Assembly (NCBI GenBank): GCA_007922195.1 | Contig: ML681998.1 | Location: 19,189,906 to 19,253,905, forward strand | DNA length: 64,000 bases | Direction of reading: 5' to 3' | Origin: Podocnemis expansa | Lineage: Eukaryota; Chordata; Testudines; Podocnemididae | Shown here: positions 1 through 11,757 of the stretch, piece after piece | Layout: every line of letters starts with the position of its first letter | Numbering within the stretch: the stretch's first letter is position 1 | Translations under genes and position numbers: made by a program | The notes under the pieces: generated by a model | Databases searched by the model: none | Told to the model about the DNA's origin: nothing | The model's input: only the letters and a program-made list of their open reading frames with translations

Positions 1-143
1 CTGGGACCAGGCTGGAGGCTGCAGGAGCCTAATGAATTATTGGGTCTGGGCGCCAGAATGTGGCCAACAGGGCGTAGCCTGGGCCCAGGGGGCATGGCCT
101 GGGCCCATGCCCTGGGTCTTTTCCGGGGCCAGCGACGTTCCTG
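1..143. repeat. Fragment of a short inverted-terminus repeat family
   Basis: GC-rich sequence ending in a terminus (agcgacgttcctg) that matches the right end of the repeat at 29878-30119, including the preceding ccctgggtcttttcc block. Only the right part is inside the window. No coding content is seen. The family is unnamed here; the inverted ends of the complete copy suggest a non-autonomous DNA transposon. Confidence 0.5.
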
Positions 144-1595
144 ACCAGAACGCATTGCTCAAAGATGTAATTGTTCGGTTCTGGGCACAAATGATTTTTT
201 TTCAACTGGGTCCTGAGAAAAAAAGTTTGAAAACCACTGTTTTAGAAGACTGATGAAGGACAAGCCAGAGGCAGGCCACCTGCAGAGTGACCTCAGGCCA
301 CGAGGGGGCATACAAGCAATGTCTTGCCTGTTTACATTGTTCTATAGGTCCAAGAAAATGGATATCACATTCTTTTTCTGTTCTGATAATTGCTGAGCTG
401 ACAGTGACTATGCATGATTTAATTTATTTTCCCCAAACAAAAACAAATCAAAATCATATACTTCCAAGTTGTATTTTTTCCTTTTCCTTTTCTGCTTGTA
501 GTATAGAGAATTAATTCTGTTAGGACAGAGAGATTGGAAAGATACAAGATACCTATAGATCTGCCTTTGTATGTCAAGACTCTGGTTTGTTCTTTGTTCA
601 GTTCCCTAAACTTCAGAGATTACTGCAGGGCTCTGTTGTTAGATCTGATATAAAGACAAATTCCATAACCATAGCGTCTACAAGCCTTGGTCATAAACCA
701 GGACCATTGTGTCCAGGAGTTACACAGTCACAGAATAAAAAGGTGGTCTCTATCCATTAACTGTCTGTGGACATTATCAGAGCTGCAACACTCTGTTTCA
801 GGGCCTGGGGCACATTCTGATCAGAATGAGCCCCTTGTAATTAGCGGTGCTTGGGGCTGGTGGCACAAAACGTGCCCTTTAATGGAGCAGCTCAATGGAG
901 CTGCTCTGGCACGCCCGGGGGAAAGCCCCATTTGCCCTGTGCTAGTTATGGCTCTGGACATTATTCTCAATATTCTGCACCTTTCCTGTAAATAATGTAG
1001 TGATCTGCCTTGCCTGGCTCTCTGTTGCACCTTAGATTCTGTTCCCCTGTTTTTAAAGGCTCCCTGCACTGTTACATGTATCATCACCCATAATGTTCAC
1101 AGATGGATCGTGGTTCAGCCCCGGGCACCCTAGGAGCCCTAAATCCCTCCTGAACAACTGGCAGATTGAGCAACAATCTCTTTGTGACTTGCCTAGTCCC
1201 ACCTCCTTCTTTAATTTCCTGCCCAGACCTATATACTCACCTGGCCAGGTCACCAGCTGTTCCAATTAACCTCATTAAACCTGGCTCTGACTCAGCCTCA
1301 GGGCTGCACCTTCTCCAGCTCCTTGGGCCAGGGTGAACAGAGACACCTGAGGGCTTTATCTCCTCCACTCTAACATAATACTGATTTAGTCTGGTATACT
1401 ATCATGTGTGAACAATACCCCTCTGCAGTGCCAGAACTAGGTATCTTGGCGCCCAGTGCACACCCAGAGCGGAATGCACCCTTAGAATGAGTGGCGCCCA
1501 GAGCAAGCAGTGCAAAATGCGCTTTTTGATCAAGCAGCACAAAGGAGTCGCCCCGCCTTAGCTACAGCCCTGCCCCTCCGTCTTATACGTTGACC
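144..1595. other. Intergenic stretch, no gene recognised
   Basis: No open frame here has recognisable protein similarity. The part from about 1090 to 1330 has a U3/R-like composition with an attaaa signal near 1272 and could be the end of an old LTR, but no partner or TSD was found. Between about 1430 and 1560 the sequence resembles a degraded short repeat (ggcgcccagtgca) that I cannot assign. Confidence 0.4.
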
Positions 1596-1756
1596 AAACT
1601 GGACTGTCTTTGCCCAAAAGAATAAATGGACACAAATCAGACATCAAGAATGGTAACATTCAAAAACTAATAAGAGGACACTTCAGCCTCCCTAGAAACG
1701 TTTTAACAAACATGAAATTTACGTGCTTCAGCCAAAAAACTTCAAAACCAGACTTC
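1596..1756 (+). pseudogene. Penelope-like element protein, C-terminal fragment
   Basis: The plus-strand frame reads KRINGHKSDIKNG and then a GHFSLPRN motif followed by KTSKPDF. This is the pattern expected near the C-terminus (GIY-YIG endonuclease region) of Penelope-like retroelements. The fragment stops abruptly after the codons for KPDF. In related copies (minus strand near 12889-13010 and 44800-44880) the protein continues with an SRLQRET or SRLRRET motif, so here it is cut by the DIRS terminus that begins at about 1757. Upstream parts of the element are absent. The assignment rests on motif recall and on internal comparison with the other copies in this window. Confidence 0.6.
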
Positions 1757-3058
1757 TTCTTCAAGGGCTGTTCGGATGCATTCAGTAATAGGTGTCTCCA
1801 TGCCGGAGCACCGGATTGGCTGGAAAACTTTTGTCCCAGCCTGTCAGGAGAGGGTAGGCAGCCTCCACCCCTTGCGCCATCCGCGGCTATATATACGGCC
1901 GCCTCCCAACCCCTCCTCAGTTTCATTTCTTCCGCCTTGCGCGTCGGATCTGGAACATCCGCTCCTTCGAAACACAAGCAGCCTGTCCTTTATTGAGCTT
2001 TTCACCCAACTGGGAGCAACTCTCCATGGGCACAGTTCCACCGCAGGAGCCTTCCGTAGTCTGGCTGAAAGTTCGTTTGGATATGCCAGGGTTCAAACCC
2101 TGCTCCAAGTGCGGCAAGGCCTTCCCCCGGGACGATCCCCATGGGAAGTGCCTACAATGCCTAGGCACAGACCACTTGCTCTCAGCCTGTTCCCTATGTC
2201 TCTCATTTAAACCGAGGACCATCAAGGAGAGGGAACAACGGTGCCTCGCCCTAGCCTCAGAGCAGGCTTGGCAATCTCCGCCCAAGGCTTTGGGCTCCCG
2301 CCCATTGCCAAGACCCAGCTCAGCACTGGAGCCTCCATGGCACTGTATCACCGCTGGCCGCCACAGCACCATGTTGGCGCCAGCCCAGCACCTCGGCACC
2401 ACTCGAGGTCGCCCCTGGCACCCCAACACAGTCCGGCACCGCCGGCACTGAGATCATCCCGGCGCCAGTCGCCTGCCTCCGCGGTGCTGTTGGCCTGGTA
2501 CAGTCCAGCGTCACCAGTGCCGAGTTCACCCCAGCACCGGCCACAGTCACCCTCGGCACCGCAGACTTGGTACACCCCTGTACCAACAGAAAGCGAGCCC
2601 TCCCAACCAGGCAGTCCCCCTTCCCCAGGTGAGGCCTTGCTGTGGGCCCACTCAGAGTCACTCCTCGTGCCAACAACTCCTGAGGCAGTGGAGGCTGCTT
2701 GAGCCCTCCTTCTGCGCCCCACACCACCTGTCCCAATCCCAGCTAGAAGGGGCAAACTGGCCTTCAGTTCTGAGGCCTGGGTCCAGCATGGGCGTCACTC
2801 TCCCTCACCACATAGCCCTCCGTCTTCCACTCCACTGGGCCCTGGTACCGTAGCACCATCCCCACGGCAATACATCACCTTGCTGTTGGTTCCCAACCGC
2901 GATGGGAGAAGGAGACACCGGACTCAGTAGTTCTAACTGAGAAATGGGTTTGTTTATTTAGAGCAACAACGGGGAAAATTTTTCAATGGGTAATCACAGT
3001 GACACTTGAGGTAGCAATTAACAACTAAAACAGCAACCTTACAAGACCAACTGAGGTA

Positions 3059-3200
3059 GCAAATCTATATAAGTAACGCAGTAAAACAGTAAAGAAAAAC
3101 TGCAAGTCTATATAAGTGACACAGCAAGACTGTACAGCAAAACCGCAAATCTATATAAGTAACACAGTAAAACAGCAAGGCAAAACTGCAAGGTAAAACG
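3059..3200. repeat. 43-bp tandem repeat, about 3.3 copies
   Basis: Units start at 3059, 3102, 3145 and (partial) 3188, each beginning gcaaatctatataag or a close variant. The spacing is exactly 43 bp. The array lies inside the LTR-like insertion. Confidence 0.8.
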
Positions 3201-3544
3201 GTAAGGTACTTGCAACCAAGTAAAAACCGGCTAGGTATTCCCAACAAGACAAAATGGCAAAGTAAGACAAACTGTAATGTACTCGTAGGGGATTCCTATA
3301 TACGTACCACAACCCAGGCTCCACTGACCAGCAGCATGAACACAAGAGGCATGGTAAGAGACATGACACGAGCTAGCTTTCCTCGGGAGACCCAACTGTC
3401 AGAGTGATCAGTTCTGGCAGGTAACACATGAACCTCCATAACTTTTGCCAGTTGGCATCCCCTTTTTTATAGGATTTTTAGCTCAGTGTTTTTCTGGTTC
3501 CCACACTGGTGGGGGTTTGTGTTCCCACGATTGAGATAGTAATT

Positions 3545-3705
3545 TTCCAATTAAGTTTTAAATTCCCAGGTGGGTCCAGATTCCTAGGTGGATCATAAAT
3601 TCCTAGGTGGGACCCAAATTTCCTAGGAGGGTCATAAATGCCTAGGTGGGACCTAACGTTCCAGGTGGCCATAAATTCCTAGGTGGGTTTCGGTTCCCAC
3701 GAAGT
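3545..3705. repeat. Short imperfect tandem repeat (cctaggtgg)
   Basis: The motif ttcctaggtgg or a close variant recurs about every 20 bp, at least seven times, alternating with ataaa and gacccaa spacers. It also belongs to the LTR-like insertion. Confidence 0.7.
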
Positions 3706-5650
3706 TAGTACCTTTGAGTTATGCTAGTCTGTAGCCTCCCAGATTCCAGGCCAGAGCCTCTTACGCTGTCCATAAGGGGTTTTTTGGTGTGCACTTGGTG
3801 GCAAATGGGGTGCCCAGGCAAGCGGCCCCTTATTAGTACATCAGGCACGAACACTTGCCATCACCGGTACAACCCCTAGAGTCTCGTACTCCTTCCCCTG
3901 CTCTCAGCCCAGAGGAGGGGCCATCGAGGGGCGCCAAGCGACCTCACCGCCGCACTTCGGCACCGTCGCCGTTCCGCTTCTGCCCACAAGAATGGTCCCC
4001 CCAGGAGACTCCCTCTCCTCCACAACGAGCCCCCGGTACCGCACTCTACCCAGGACTGGGCTCCTATCTGAGGAACCTAGTGGCGCACTTTGATTTTCTG
4101 CACCAGGCTACGGCCCATTTAGGGATGAAGGTACAACCCTTCAGTCCCCCTCCGGACACCCTCTTTGGACCTGCCTTTGCCTCGGCGGAACCCCTGACAG
4201 TTCCACTCCATCCGAGCGTCTGGGACCTCACATCCTCCCAGTGGCAGAGCCCAAGCTCTATTGCCCCGGTTTCAGACACAGCAAGTGTCAAGTACCGTGT
4301 CCCTGAGCCAGACTTCCCTTCCCTTGCCAATCACCTGGCCCCCCAGGGGATGTGGTGCAAATGGCAATAGGCCTGGGCAAGGCCCCCAGCAACCTCCTAC
4401 TGTCTTCCAGGGAAGTAAGGGAACTAGACTTCTTGGGCTGTAAGGTCTACTCCTCCTTGGCATTCCAGCTATGAGTGGCAAATAACCAAGCCCTGACCAG
4501 CAGATATTTGCTGGACGTGTGGGAGTCGGTCACAAAATTCCAATGCCTGCTCCCACCAGAGGCTAGAGAGGAATTTGATGCATTTCTAGAGGAAAGTCAG
4601 ATAATCTCCCAGGACCTCCTCCTCTCAGCCCGTGACGTGGTGGATGTAGCTGCCCATACTATGGCCTCGGCAGTAACTATCTGCTGAGTAGCCTGGCTCA
4701 GGAAGGCTAGGGTGTCCCCCATTGCTCAACAGGCGGTCCTTGACCTGCCTTTTGGAGGGGATGCCCTGTTCCCACCAGAAATCCTTTTGGTGGTGGGCAC
4801 CGAGCAGGAGCCCAGGGGTGAGGCCAAATACTTTGGCCTCCTCCCCCCAGGGCCCTTTCCTCCCCCATAAACCCCTTGAGGCAACCCCTTTCCCTCTAAT
4901 GCCATTTCTCCCATCATCGTGGAGATACAGACCTCCCCCACCACCCTCCAGCATCCCGTTGCCACAGTGCTGAGACCTCTCTAAGGGGCCAATGCATTTG
5001 GCCGCCCATCCACTGTCAAGACATCCGAGATGCAGCAAGACCTTAGTGCACCGGCAAGGAAGGCGACGGCCTATTTGGCTGCCACCTCATTCTCTAGATA
5101 TCCATGGTGCAATAAGACTCGAGCGCACCCTCAGAGTGGGCAGTTGGTGTTCCTTCCCTCCTTTCGGGGACATCGGGACTTAGCGGGACCCTTTTCATCT
5201 CTCCTGATTCTGCAAACTCAGGCACACTAATTCTGTCCATGTACTTTCCCCAATCTTGGAGAATACATGCCAGGTCAACCAAAACCCCTGCCCATCGTCA
5301 TATCTCTCCAGAGGTCCACTCCTAGACATCCTAGATGCTACTCCAGCATTTATAGTAGATCCACCCCTCCCACCCCTCTTCCAGGTACCCTTCAACTGCC
5401 ACCCCCTGCACTGGCAGGCGACAGGACAGGCCCTGACAGGAACGAGAAGCACGTCTCGTAGTAGCCCCAGCCACTGCTGCAGAGGATCCAACACATGCAA
5501 TCACAGCCATCTAAGGACACAGAACCATTCCTGCTTCCCCAAAGACCCTACATCAGGTAGGGTCCTACATGGAACATGCAGAGAGTGATCCCACATGCTA
5601 TACTCCTGTCTCAAATCAGGAAGTACGTCAAGTCTCTAAAATTGGATGTA

Positions 5651-6311
5651 GTAGCCTGGACTGTGTCTGGGAGCTCCCTGCAAATGAGGGGATGACCTGA
5701 GTGGAGAAATGAGAGGGAAGTGTTGAGACAGGGGAAGGAGAAGAGAGCCAATGCCAGGCTGGAAAGAAAGCTCCTGGAAGATCCTGTCTGCTGCTGAGCC
5801 TGTCTAAGTCCTTCCAGGTCGTGCTCCCTTCTCCACTGCCCAATCCCAGGAATTGAAGCAGCCCCTCTGGGTTCCACTGTCAGCTCTGCTCTTTGTCTGC
5901 TCCCTGAGTCTGCAGGAGTTTCCATGAACACACAATTATCCACAATATTGTGATTGAAGGGCCGCTAGCCCTCTCTGCTTGTTCTGGTGACCCCTGTCAC
6001 TGTTGGTGTGCGTAAGGCAGCAACACAACGGGGCTATCCACTCCCCTTCAGACTGGGGCCTTGTTATAACTTTTCCTTCCAGCAGATACATCTCTGAGTT
6101 AGATTTTATTCTGTTACTTACGCTTGCTAATTGTAATAAAAATACCATACTTTCTAATACAGGCTCCTACTAAAACAGTTTGCTTTTCAATTATTAGTCA
6201 AAAAAATCTCTGGAAATTTTTATGAAATTCTATACATTATAACTTTTGTTGCAAGCAAGGGAATTCTCAAACCACTGCGAAAAGGGGCAAGTTCTAATTT
6301 GCAAAAATAAC
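5651..6311. other. No gene recognised
   Basis: This is mixed-composition sequence after the recognisable end of DIRS copy A. It could include unrecognised DIRS sequence, but no motif supports that. Confidence 0.4.
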
Positions 6312-6323
6312 TGCAATCCCCAG

Positions 6324-6377
6324 GACTCCTTGCTTTTTTTGCTTTACTAGACCAACACAGCTGCCCCTTTGGAACTT
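6324..6377. mobile_element. Truncated Penelope-related foldback, 12-bp TSD
   Basis: A 54-bp remnant (gactccttg, then a T-rich linker, then ctagaccaacacagctgccc and a tttgga end) is flanked by perfect 12-bp direct repeats tgcaatccccag at 6312-6323 and 6378-6389. It matches the right arm of the longer foldback copies. Confidence 0.8.
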
Positions 6378-6799
6378 TGCAATCCCCAGAAATGGTGGAA
6401 TAAGGGGGTGTTCAAAGTTTTTTTCTTTTTTTCATTGGGTCTATTGATATAAAACACAAAGTTTGCTTGCTAGTGACCTCAGTCCTTCTTATATGAATGT
6501 GAGAAGCCCAAAGAGATACTGATTCAGTGAGGAGGCATAGAGATTGTTTTGACAACAATTAGCACCTCACTGTTAATCCTAACGACTTGCATGTTTATCT
6601 CAGTAGTCTCTACTGAAGGCTGAGACTATGCTACAACAAAGACATCGGTGAGAAGCAGCCACTTTCCTCCCTGCCTCCCTCCCTCCTTCCCCCACATCTC
6701 CCCTGGGGGGGACCCGATAACTACTGGTCTGCGACCCCGTACTGGGCCGTGACCCCAACTTTGACGAACACTGTGCTAGGGGACAGAGTTGGGGAGGAG

Positions 6800-7260
6800 G
6801 GGGAGTGTCCCATGTGTGCACTCATGCAGGCTGTGTGACGTGCATGTGCATGCTCTGTGTGCATTTGTCAATGTGTGCATGGCCCACATGCCACCTGTGT
6901 GTGCATACCCTATGAGCGTGTGTTTCTGTGTGCACACTCTGTATGCCACGTGTGTGTGTGTCTGTGTGTGTCTGTGTCTGTGTCTGTGTGCGTGTGCGAC
7001 TATGTGTAAACTGGGTGCCCCATGCATGTGCCAGTTTTTGCACAGTGTGTTGCTTGTGTGCCACATGCATGTGCCAGTGTGTGTGGTGTATGTGCACTAT
7101 GTGCAGTTTCATAGGCTCGTCTCTTGTGCACAGTGGGTGTGACACATGCACTACTAAGTGTCCTTCATGTAGTATCCCTGAGTCAGCTGCACGTACCTGT
7201 ATGTGTGTGCATGCACACTCTATGCACAGCGATGCCATGGGTGTGAGTCCAGTGTGTATT
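6800..7260. repeat. TG-rich low-complexity tract
   Basis: Degenerate (TG)n with interspersed tgtgca and tctgtg runs, most regular at about 6949-6995. The long frames on both strands across it are composition artefacts. Confidence 0.85.
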
Positions 7261-7788
7261 GTGTGTATACACCTCTGTACAGTCAGCGTTCCACAGGGGT
7301 TAGAGTAAATCAGAACACCCCAGAACACAATTTTGGGACCCACAAATTTGAAGGGGCCCAGACAATATGGGAAGGGGTCCACAGATTAGGTGGGTTGTGG
7401 GGGACATCAAATTACACTTCAACAACTGTGAGGGAAGACTGGATGTCACTTCAGATTTTGGTATTGGGGTGTAGGGTGGGGTGGCAACTCCACACCTCTT
7501 GGAGGAGAGGGGGAAAGAGGGGCCAGAATCTGCAAAAGGATCTGTGCAAGTGAACCACTGTACTCACCTGGAGGCTCACTGACTTCAGTGAAGCTCTGCA
7601 TGGATTTAACAAACTGCAGAACCAGGGCCTAAATCAGGGCTGTTTCACTAGAATATGGAGAGGATGGGAATGTTAAATGATTCATCTGGTTTGCCAATTA
7701 AATAATAAAGAAACTATAAATAATGACAAGAATGATTACATGAGCACAAAAAGAAAAGAGGGTTATAACAATATCACACCATCTAAAC

Positions 7789-8199
7789 TGTTTGTTCCCA
7801 CCCTGTGGCCCAGGGACCAAAAGTGGCCCATAAGGGCTTCAAAGTGACCCTCTGCTCCCCTCCCACTGACTGTGGTAGGGAGCATATCATACCACTTGTT
7901 CTGGGTCCCTAGGTGCTGGGGTCCCTGCTGGAGCCAGAAGAGGGGAGCACTGATCTCTTGTCCTCCTGGTTGCAGAAGGGAGCTACTGTCTAGGGACCCA
8001 GGTAGAACAAAAGGGTCACAGGATACATGTGGTTTCCAAGTTGCAGCTACAGGAATGGGACAGATTCCTTGCTGAACTCCTTCCATCTGACTGCAGGATG
8101 GAGAGACGGAGATTCCTGGCAGAGACTGATGACCATTCAGTTCAGGGCAGTAAATATTATATCTGTGGTCCTTGAGCTAAAAAAGGTTGGGAACCATTG
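7789..8199. mobile_element. Old hAT-type non-autonomous element
   Basis: The left end reads tgtttgttcccaccctgtgg and the right end aaaggttgggaaccattg, an imperfect inverted pair of the gttcccaacctgtgg type. The flanks atctaaac and atttaacc match at 6 of 8 positions, consistent with a decayed 8-bp TSD. No transposase is seen. Confidence 0.5.
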
Positions 8200-9054
8200 A
8201 TTTAACCATTCACACCTTCTCAAGAAGCCCAATTGGGAATTCAGTCATAATAAGAAAAATAGTATCAGAAATATTAGTCTGTAATAATTTATTCAAATTA
8301 TATAGACATTTCAAGCTAATATATTTTTGATATAGTGATGTGAATATGCCACCTAATTCATACTGACAATATCTACTAAGGTATGTAACACTTTGTATAA
8401 TGTTATTTTATAGCCAGTGATGGCAGAGATGCTTAATGATGACAAACAAGCTGTCTGACATTTTCCACCATAAAGCCATTTTCAATGGCTTAGAACTTTA
8501 TGAAACATTCTGGCTGAATTTTTCGATGCCTCAGGCTGATTTTTCTTTTTTAAAGATTCAGCCAAGAACAGATCAGCTGTTTCAGAGAATGAAAGTAATG
8601 GAAAATATGGTTGTTCGGGCTTTTTGTCCATGTATTACCAGCTGATTCAGTGAGAACTTCTAATACCACCATTCTAAGGAGAAGGTACTAGACATTGGTA
8701 AGCAGCTGCTCTAATGTCAGGGCTGTGCCTCTACCTGGTCCCATGAAAATCTACCCAAATTCACTCAAAGGTTAAGCATCTAAAAACTAGAATTTACACA
8801 TGCTCAGTGGAGGCCTGTTAGAGGTTGGTACTTAAATTCTCCTAAGATTCCAACTCACTGAGTATGCTTAATCTCTGCACATGTTCTGTGTGTGCTATTG
8901 TTACCTGCACACTAGGGTATCCCACCTTTACCCAAATCCTTATGGCTCAAGGGATAACCCTGTTTAGGCACTCTCCACCTTCTCCCAATCTGTAGGTCTC
9001 CAGGTGTAATTCTTTGCAGAATCTTTTACCAGTGAAGGAGCCTTACACAGTAAT

Positions 9055-9282
9055 ATAAGCAAGGAGTCCTGTGGCACTTAAGGACTAACAAATTTGTTTA
9101 TTGCATGAGCTTTTGTGGGAGAAAAATCCCACTTTGTCAGATGCTTTGAAGATGGGAGAACCCACTGTGGGATTTTCTCCCATGAAAGCTCATGCAATAA
9201 ATAAATTTGTTAGTCTTTAAGTGCCACAGAACTCCTTACTTATTTTGCTGACCTAGACTAGCATGGCTACCCCTTTGAAACT
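9055..9282. mobile_element. Foldback Penelope-related element with 12-bp TSD
   Basis: Left arm (caaggagtcctgtggcac, then a tgcatgagctttt block and gtcagatgcttt) and right arm (inverse of the same, ending ggctacccctttg) fold into a long hairpin. It is bounded by ttacacagtaat at 9043-9054 and ttacacagcaat at 9283-9294 (11 of 12 match). There is no coding capacity. The family is related by sequence to the 3' part of the Penelope-like fragments at 12.65 and 44.5 kb. Confidence 0.8.
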
Positions 9283-10499
9283 TTACACAGCAATGTTCTT
9301 AATCCTTATTCATTATCAATTACCAAAACAGAATAAACACACTACGCATACAACGCTTACCACTCCCAATAAGGCAGACAAACTTCTAGTGGTCACTCAG
9401 GATTAGATCATCTGTGCCCCCCAGTTTCTGCACAGTAAGGTTGACAGGTTGTTGAGGTCTGGCAGCTCTGATTTTCTTGGGCTGTGTCCTGGAGTTAGGT
9501 TCCAAAGAACTTCCTGTTGGGCTCCAGTTTACATTGTTAAAACTTGGCTCCTGCTTAGCTGTACCTTAACTAATCATTTTAGACTAAAGTACCACAAAAT
9601 CCCAATCCAAATGCACTCTGAAACAGTCCTTTAACCAATCATATCCAAATACCTTAACTGATTTAAATAAGGCAATTAGTTATGTAACAGATGAAAACAA
9701 TTTAAGAATGAGACAGAAATTATTTAGACACACAATAGAAAAGCAGGGACCATAAAGATAAAGCAATAAGAAGTATAGATTTTATAATCACAACTGTTGA
9801 TAAGCCATGCCTTTCCAGACAGAAAGTTGTCAAGCAAAGTTTTCTTTAAGCATCTTAAGACTTATTTCTTTATTTGGTGGTGATAAGAACCATTAGGGTA
9901 GTGTCACCTTCTTACCAGCCTGATATTATATTTATTTGTAGTTTCAGAAACGTGAAGACGTGAGTACATGTTACATAGCTCATGGCACTGTCTCTCATAT
10001 GGCTGTTACTGTTTAGCCCAAGAACAAGGTCTAAGCCTAGCCAAAAAGATAAGGCCTCAGGCCTTGCACTATGCCAATAAAATGACCGGTCATCCTCCAT
10101 CATAGGGTGACAGGAGCTGAGCAATACTTTCCCTACAATTGTTCCTCTTGGCAGAAGCGCCACTGGCCTGGGAAAAGATCCAGGACTCAGCGCGCTGGGA
10201 CTCAGATTTTGAACCATGCCACTGCAGCTGCCACCATGGGTGGCGCAGCAGCGGACCTGGGGCTCGGACACTGGGCCTTGGGGCTCAAGCTCTGCAAGCC
10301 TGGCACTACCAAAGTCCCTGCCTCCTGGCTGCTATGGCTGGTGTGAAGCCAGGCATCAGAAAAGAGAGCAGGAAGGGGATTTTCCTAACAACTGCCCTGA
10401 ATTTCCAATACCCCGCCCCCCAGTTGCCAGCTAGTAACAGTATTATACCAATTTAGTGAGCACACTAACACTGCCCCCCGCCCCACTTTCAAGTCCTGG

Positions 10500-10600
10500 G
10501 GAAGCTGCAGGCTACAAGTGGTTGTGTGACTTGCCCAGAACAATAAGACAGTGGCACAGCAAGGAGCAGAACCCAGGAGTTCTGGTTCACTGTATCAGCA
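10500..10600 (+). repeat. MIR-type SINE fragment
   Basis: The block ttgtgtgacttgcccagaac followed by gtggcacagcaaggagcaga and acccaggagttctgg has the arrangement of the MIR core and downstream region. Boundaries are approximate and there is no TSD. Confidence 0.55.
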
Positions 10601-11037
10601 TGTAATTATCCCCATGAGGAGAAAGTTGCACCCTTGCCACAAGAGGGGAAGTTAAACGGGTGCAAAAGATGCCAGTTAAGGTGAGGTTCATCTCAGGCAT
10701 AGCACAGGATCAGATTTAAGTCAACTCCAGTTAGCCTGACACCCACTTGCAGTGTTCAAACAGAACAGAACTTTGCACGGATTTAACTGTTGCAGGTTTA
10801 AACCCTGATTTAACTGATCCCATGCATTGCTGTTGCCAAGCAGCCAACCAGCACTTGCCCCATGGTGGGGATGGGTTTGGGCTTGTTTGTCTCCGGTGCT
10901 GACAGGTGGGCAGGGAGCCTCATGGCAGGGGACTGTGGGATGTGTGTGAAACCTGCCCACTCCTCCAGACCCTCCCTGACCCCTGCACCTGCCAGTGAGT
11001 GCTAAAAACTATGGTCCAGCAGGTTGTGTTACCTACC

Positions 11038-11575
11038 ACTGTTTCTGGCATCTAAGATGCTAAATTCAGAACATGTGACCTGTGAACTGCACCAACTGCC
11101 ACACTCACGGTTTCTGACATCTAAGGTGCCAAATGCAGAACATGTGATCTGCAGAAGTGCCATGTTCTATTTCTAAGAAACTTGTCCACGCTGTGAAATA
11201 ATATAGTATGTAAAACAATACATTGTAAGGAAAGAAATGATGCAGATTAATAATAATAGAGCATTCAACATAACTTAGTAAAATACAATATTATACAATA
11301 TGCATTAAGCAAAATACATAATCTGTATATATAAAAGAATGAAAAGCTCCACACTCCCAGTTTCTGCATAACCACAGTTTCTGCCACCTATGGTGCTAAA
11401 AGCAGAACGAGTGACCTGCACAAATGCCGTGTTCTATTTCTGAGAAACTTGTCCATGCCGTGAAATAACATGGTGTGTAAAATAACATATTGCAAGGAAA
11501 GAAATAATGTAGAATAATAATAATAATAATAATAGAGCATTCAACCTAACTAAGCAAAATACGCCGTTTCTGACC
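11038..11575. repeat. Tandem duplication of about 262 bp plus a partial unit
   Basis: The segment starting at about 11109 (ggtttctgacatctaaggtg, with tctatttctaagaaacttgt further on) is repeated from about 11371 (agtttctgccacctatggtg, tctatttctgagaaacttgt). A third partial unit starts at about 11038. Divergence is roughly 10-15 percent by eye. An AAT microsatellite lies at about 11515-11536. Function is unknown. Confidence 0.75.
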
Positions 11576-11639
11576 AGTGTCTTTTTTCTGTCACCTAGGC
11601 ACCTGATGCCAAAACCATGCAGTGTAATTTTTTTAGATC

Positions 11640-11757
11640 ATGTCAGACAACCACCTGTCAAGGATGGCTTAAGAATGTACTTTGTCTTGTCATGGGTTCA
11701 GCAGGATGGACCTGATGAGCTCTTGTTGTCCCTTCCAGTTTCTATGATTCTATCCTC
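11640..11757 (+). repeat. CR1 LINE 3' end fragment
   Basis: The end gatgagctcttgttgtccct, then ccagtttctatgattctat, matches the typical CR1 3' end (gaccT...gtcccttccagt...tatgattctat). It is heavily 5'-truncated. Confidence 0.6.

Larger units (their letters stand above)
2878..3836 (-). mobile_element. LTR-like insertion with 7-bp TSD inside DIRS gag
   Basis: A 959-bp block interrupts the DIRS gag and is bounded by direct repeats tacatca at 2871-2877 and 3837-3843. Comparison with the homologous gag on the minus strand near 56.35 kb suggests the flanks were contiguous. On the minus strand it carries an AATAAA signal near its 3' end (complement of tttatt at about 2954) and no long ORF, which suits a solo LTR. 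The ends do not form a clear TG...CA, and 7 bp is longer than usual for retroviral LTRs, so the class is uncertain. It contains two tandem repeat zones. Confidence 0.55.
2083..4870 (+). pseudogene. DIRS gag-like ORF1, decayed (copy A)
   Basis: The start chosen is the ATG at 2083, which begins MPGFKPCSKCGKAF; the same start context is seen in the minus-strand copy. An N-terminal Cys/His cluster is visible (C-x2-C, then HGKCLQCLG, then CSLCLSF) and is followed by the basic KPRTIKERE stretch. A Pro/Ser/Ala-rich middle follows. The conserved C-terminal block resumes near 4240 (KYRVPEPDFPS) and runs through LLDVWESVTKF and EEFDAFLEES at about 4500-4610. Stops and frame changes (for example the TGA at 4684-4686) plus the 959-bp insertion make it non-functional. 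The role in DIRS elements is presumed to be a nucleocapsid-like RNA-binding protein. Confidence 0.7.
1757..5650 (+). mobile_element. DIRS retrotransposon copy A, 5' part, interrupted
   Basis: It begins with the DIRS terminal repeat (ttcttcaagggctgttcgga, then attcagtaataggtgtctcc) that recurs inverted at 57000-57310 and in variant form at 14.0-15.1 kb and 51.5-51.8 kb. The terminal repeat is followed by a decayed gag (2083-4870). Beyond about 4.9 kb no reverse transcriptase, RNase H or recombinase can be recognised, and no right inverted terminus was found, so the copy looks 3'-truncated; the end given is approximate. A 959-bp foreign insertion occupies 2878-3836. The insertion point lies inside the Penelope-like fragment, so this copy is younger than that fragment. 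Confidence 0.75.

Noticed and set aside
1090..1330. Solo retroviral LTR
   Set aside because: U3/R-like composition and an attaaa signal only; no TG...CA ends, no TSD and no partner copy in the window.
6776..7382. Long Cys/His-rich frames on both strands
   Set aside because: They are read-outs of a degenerate TG repeat.
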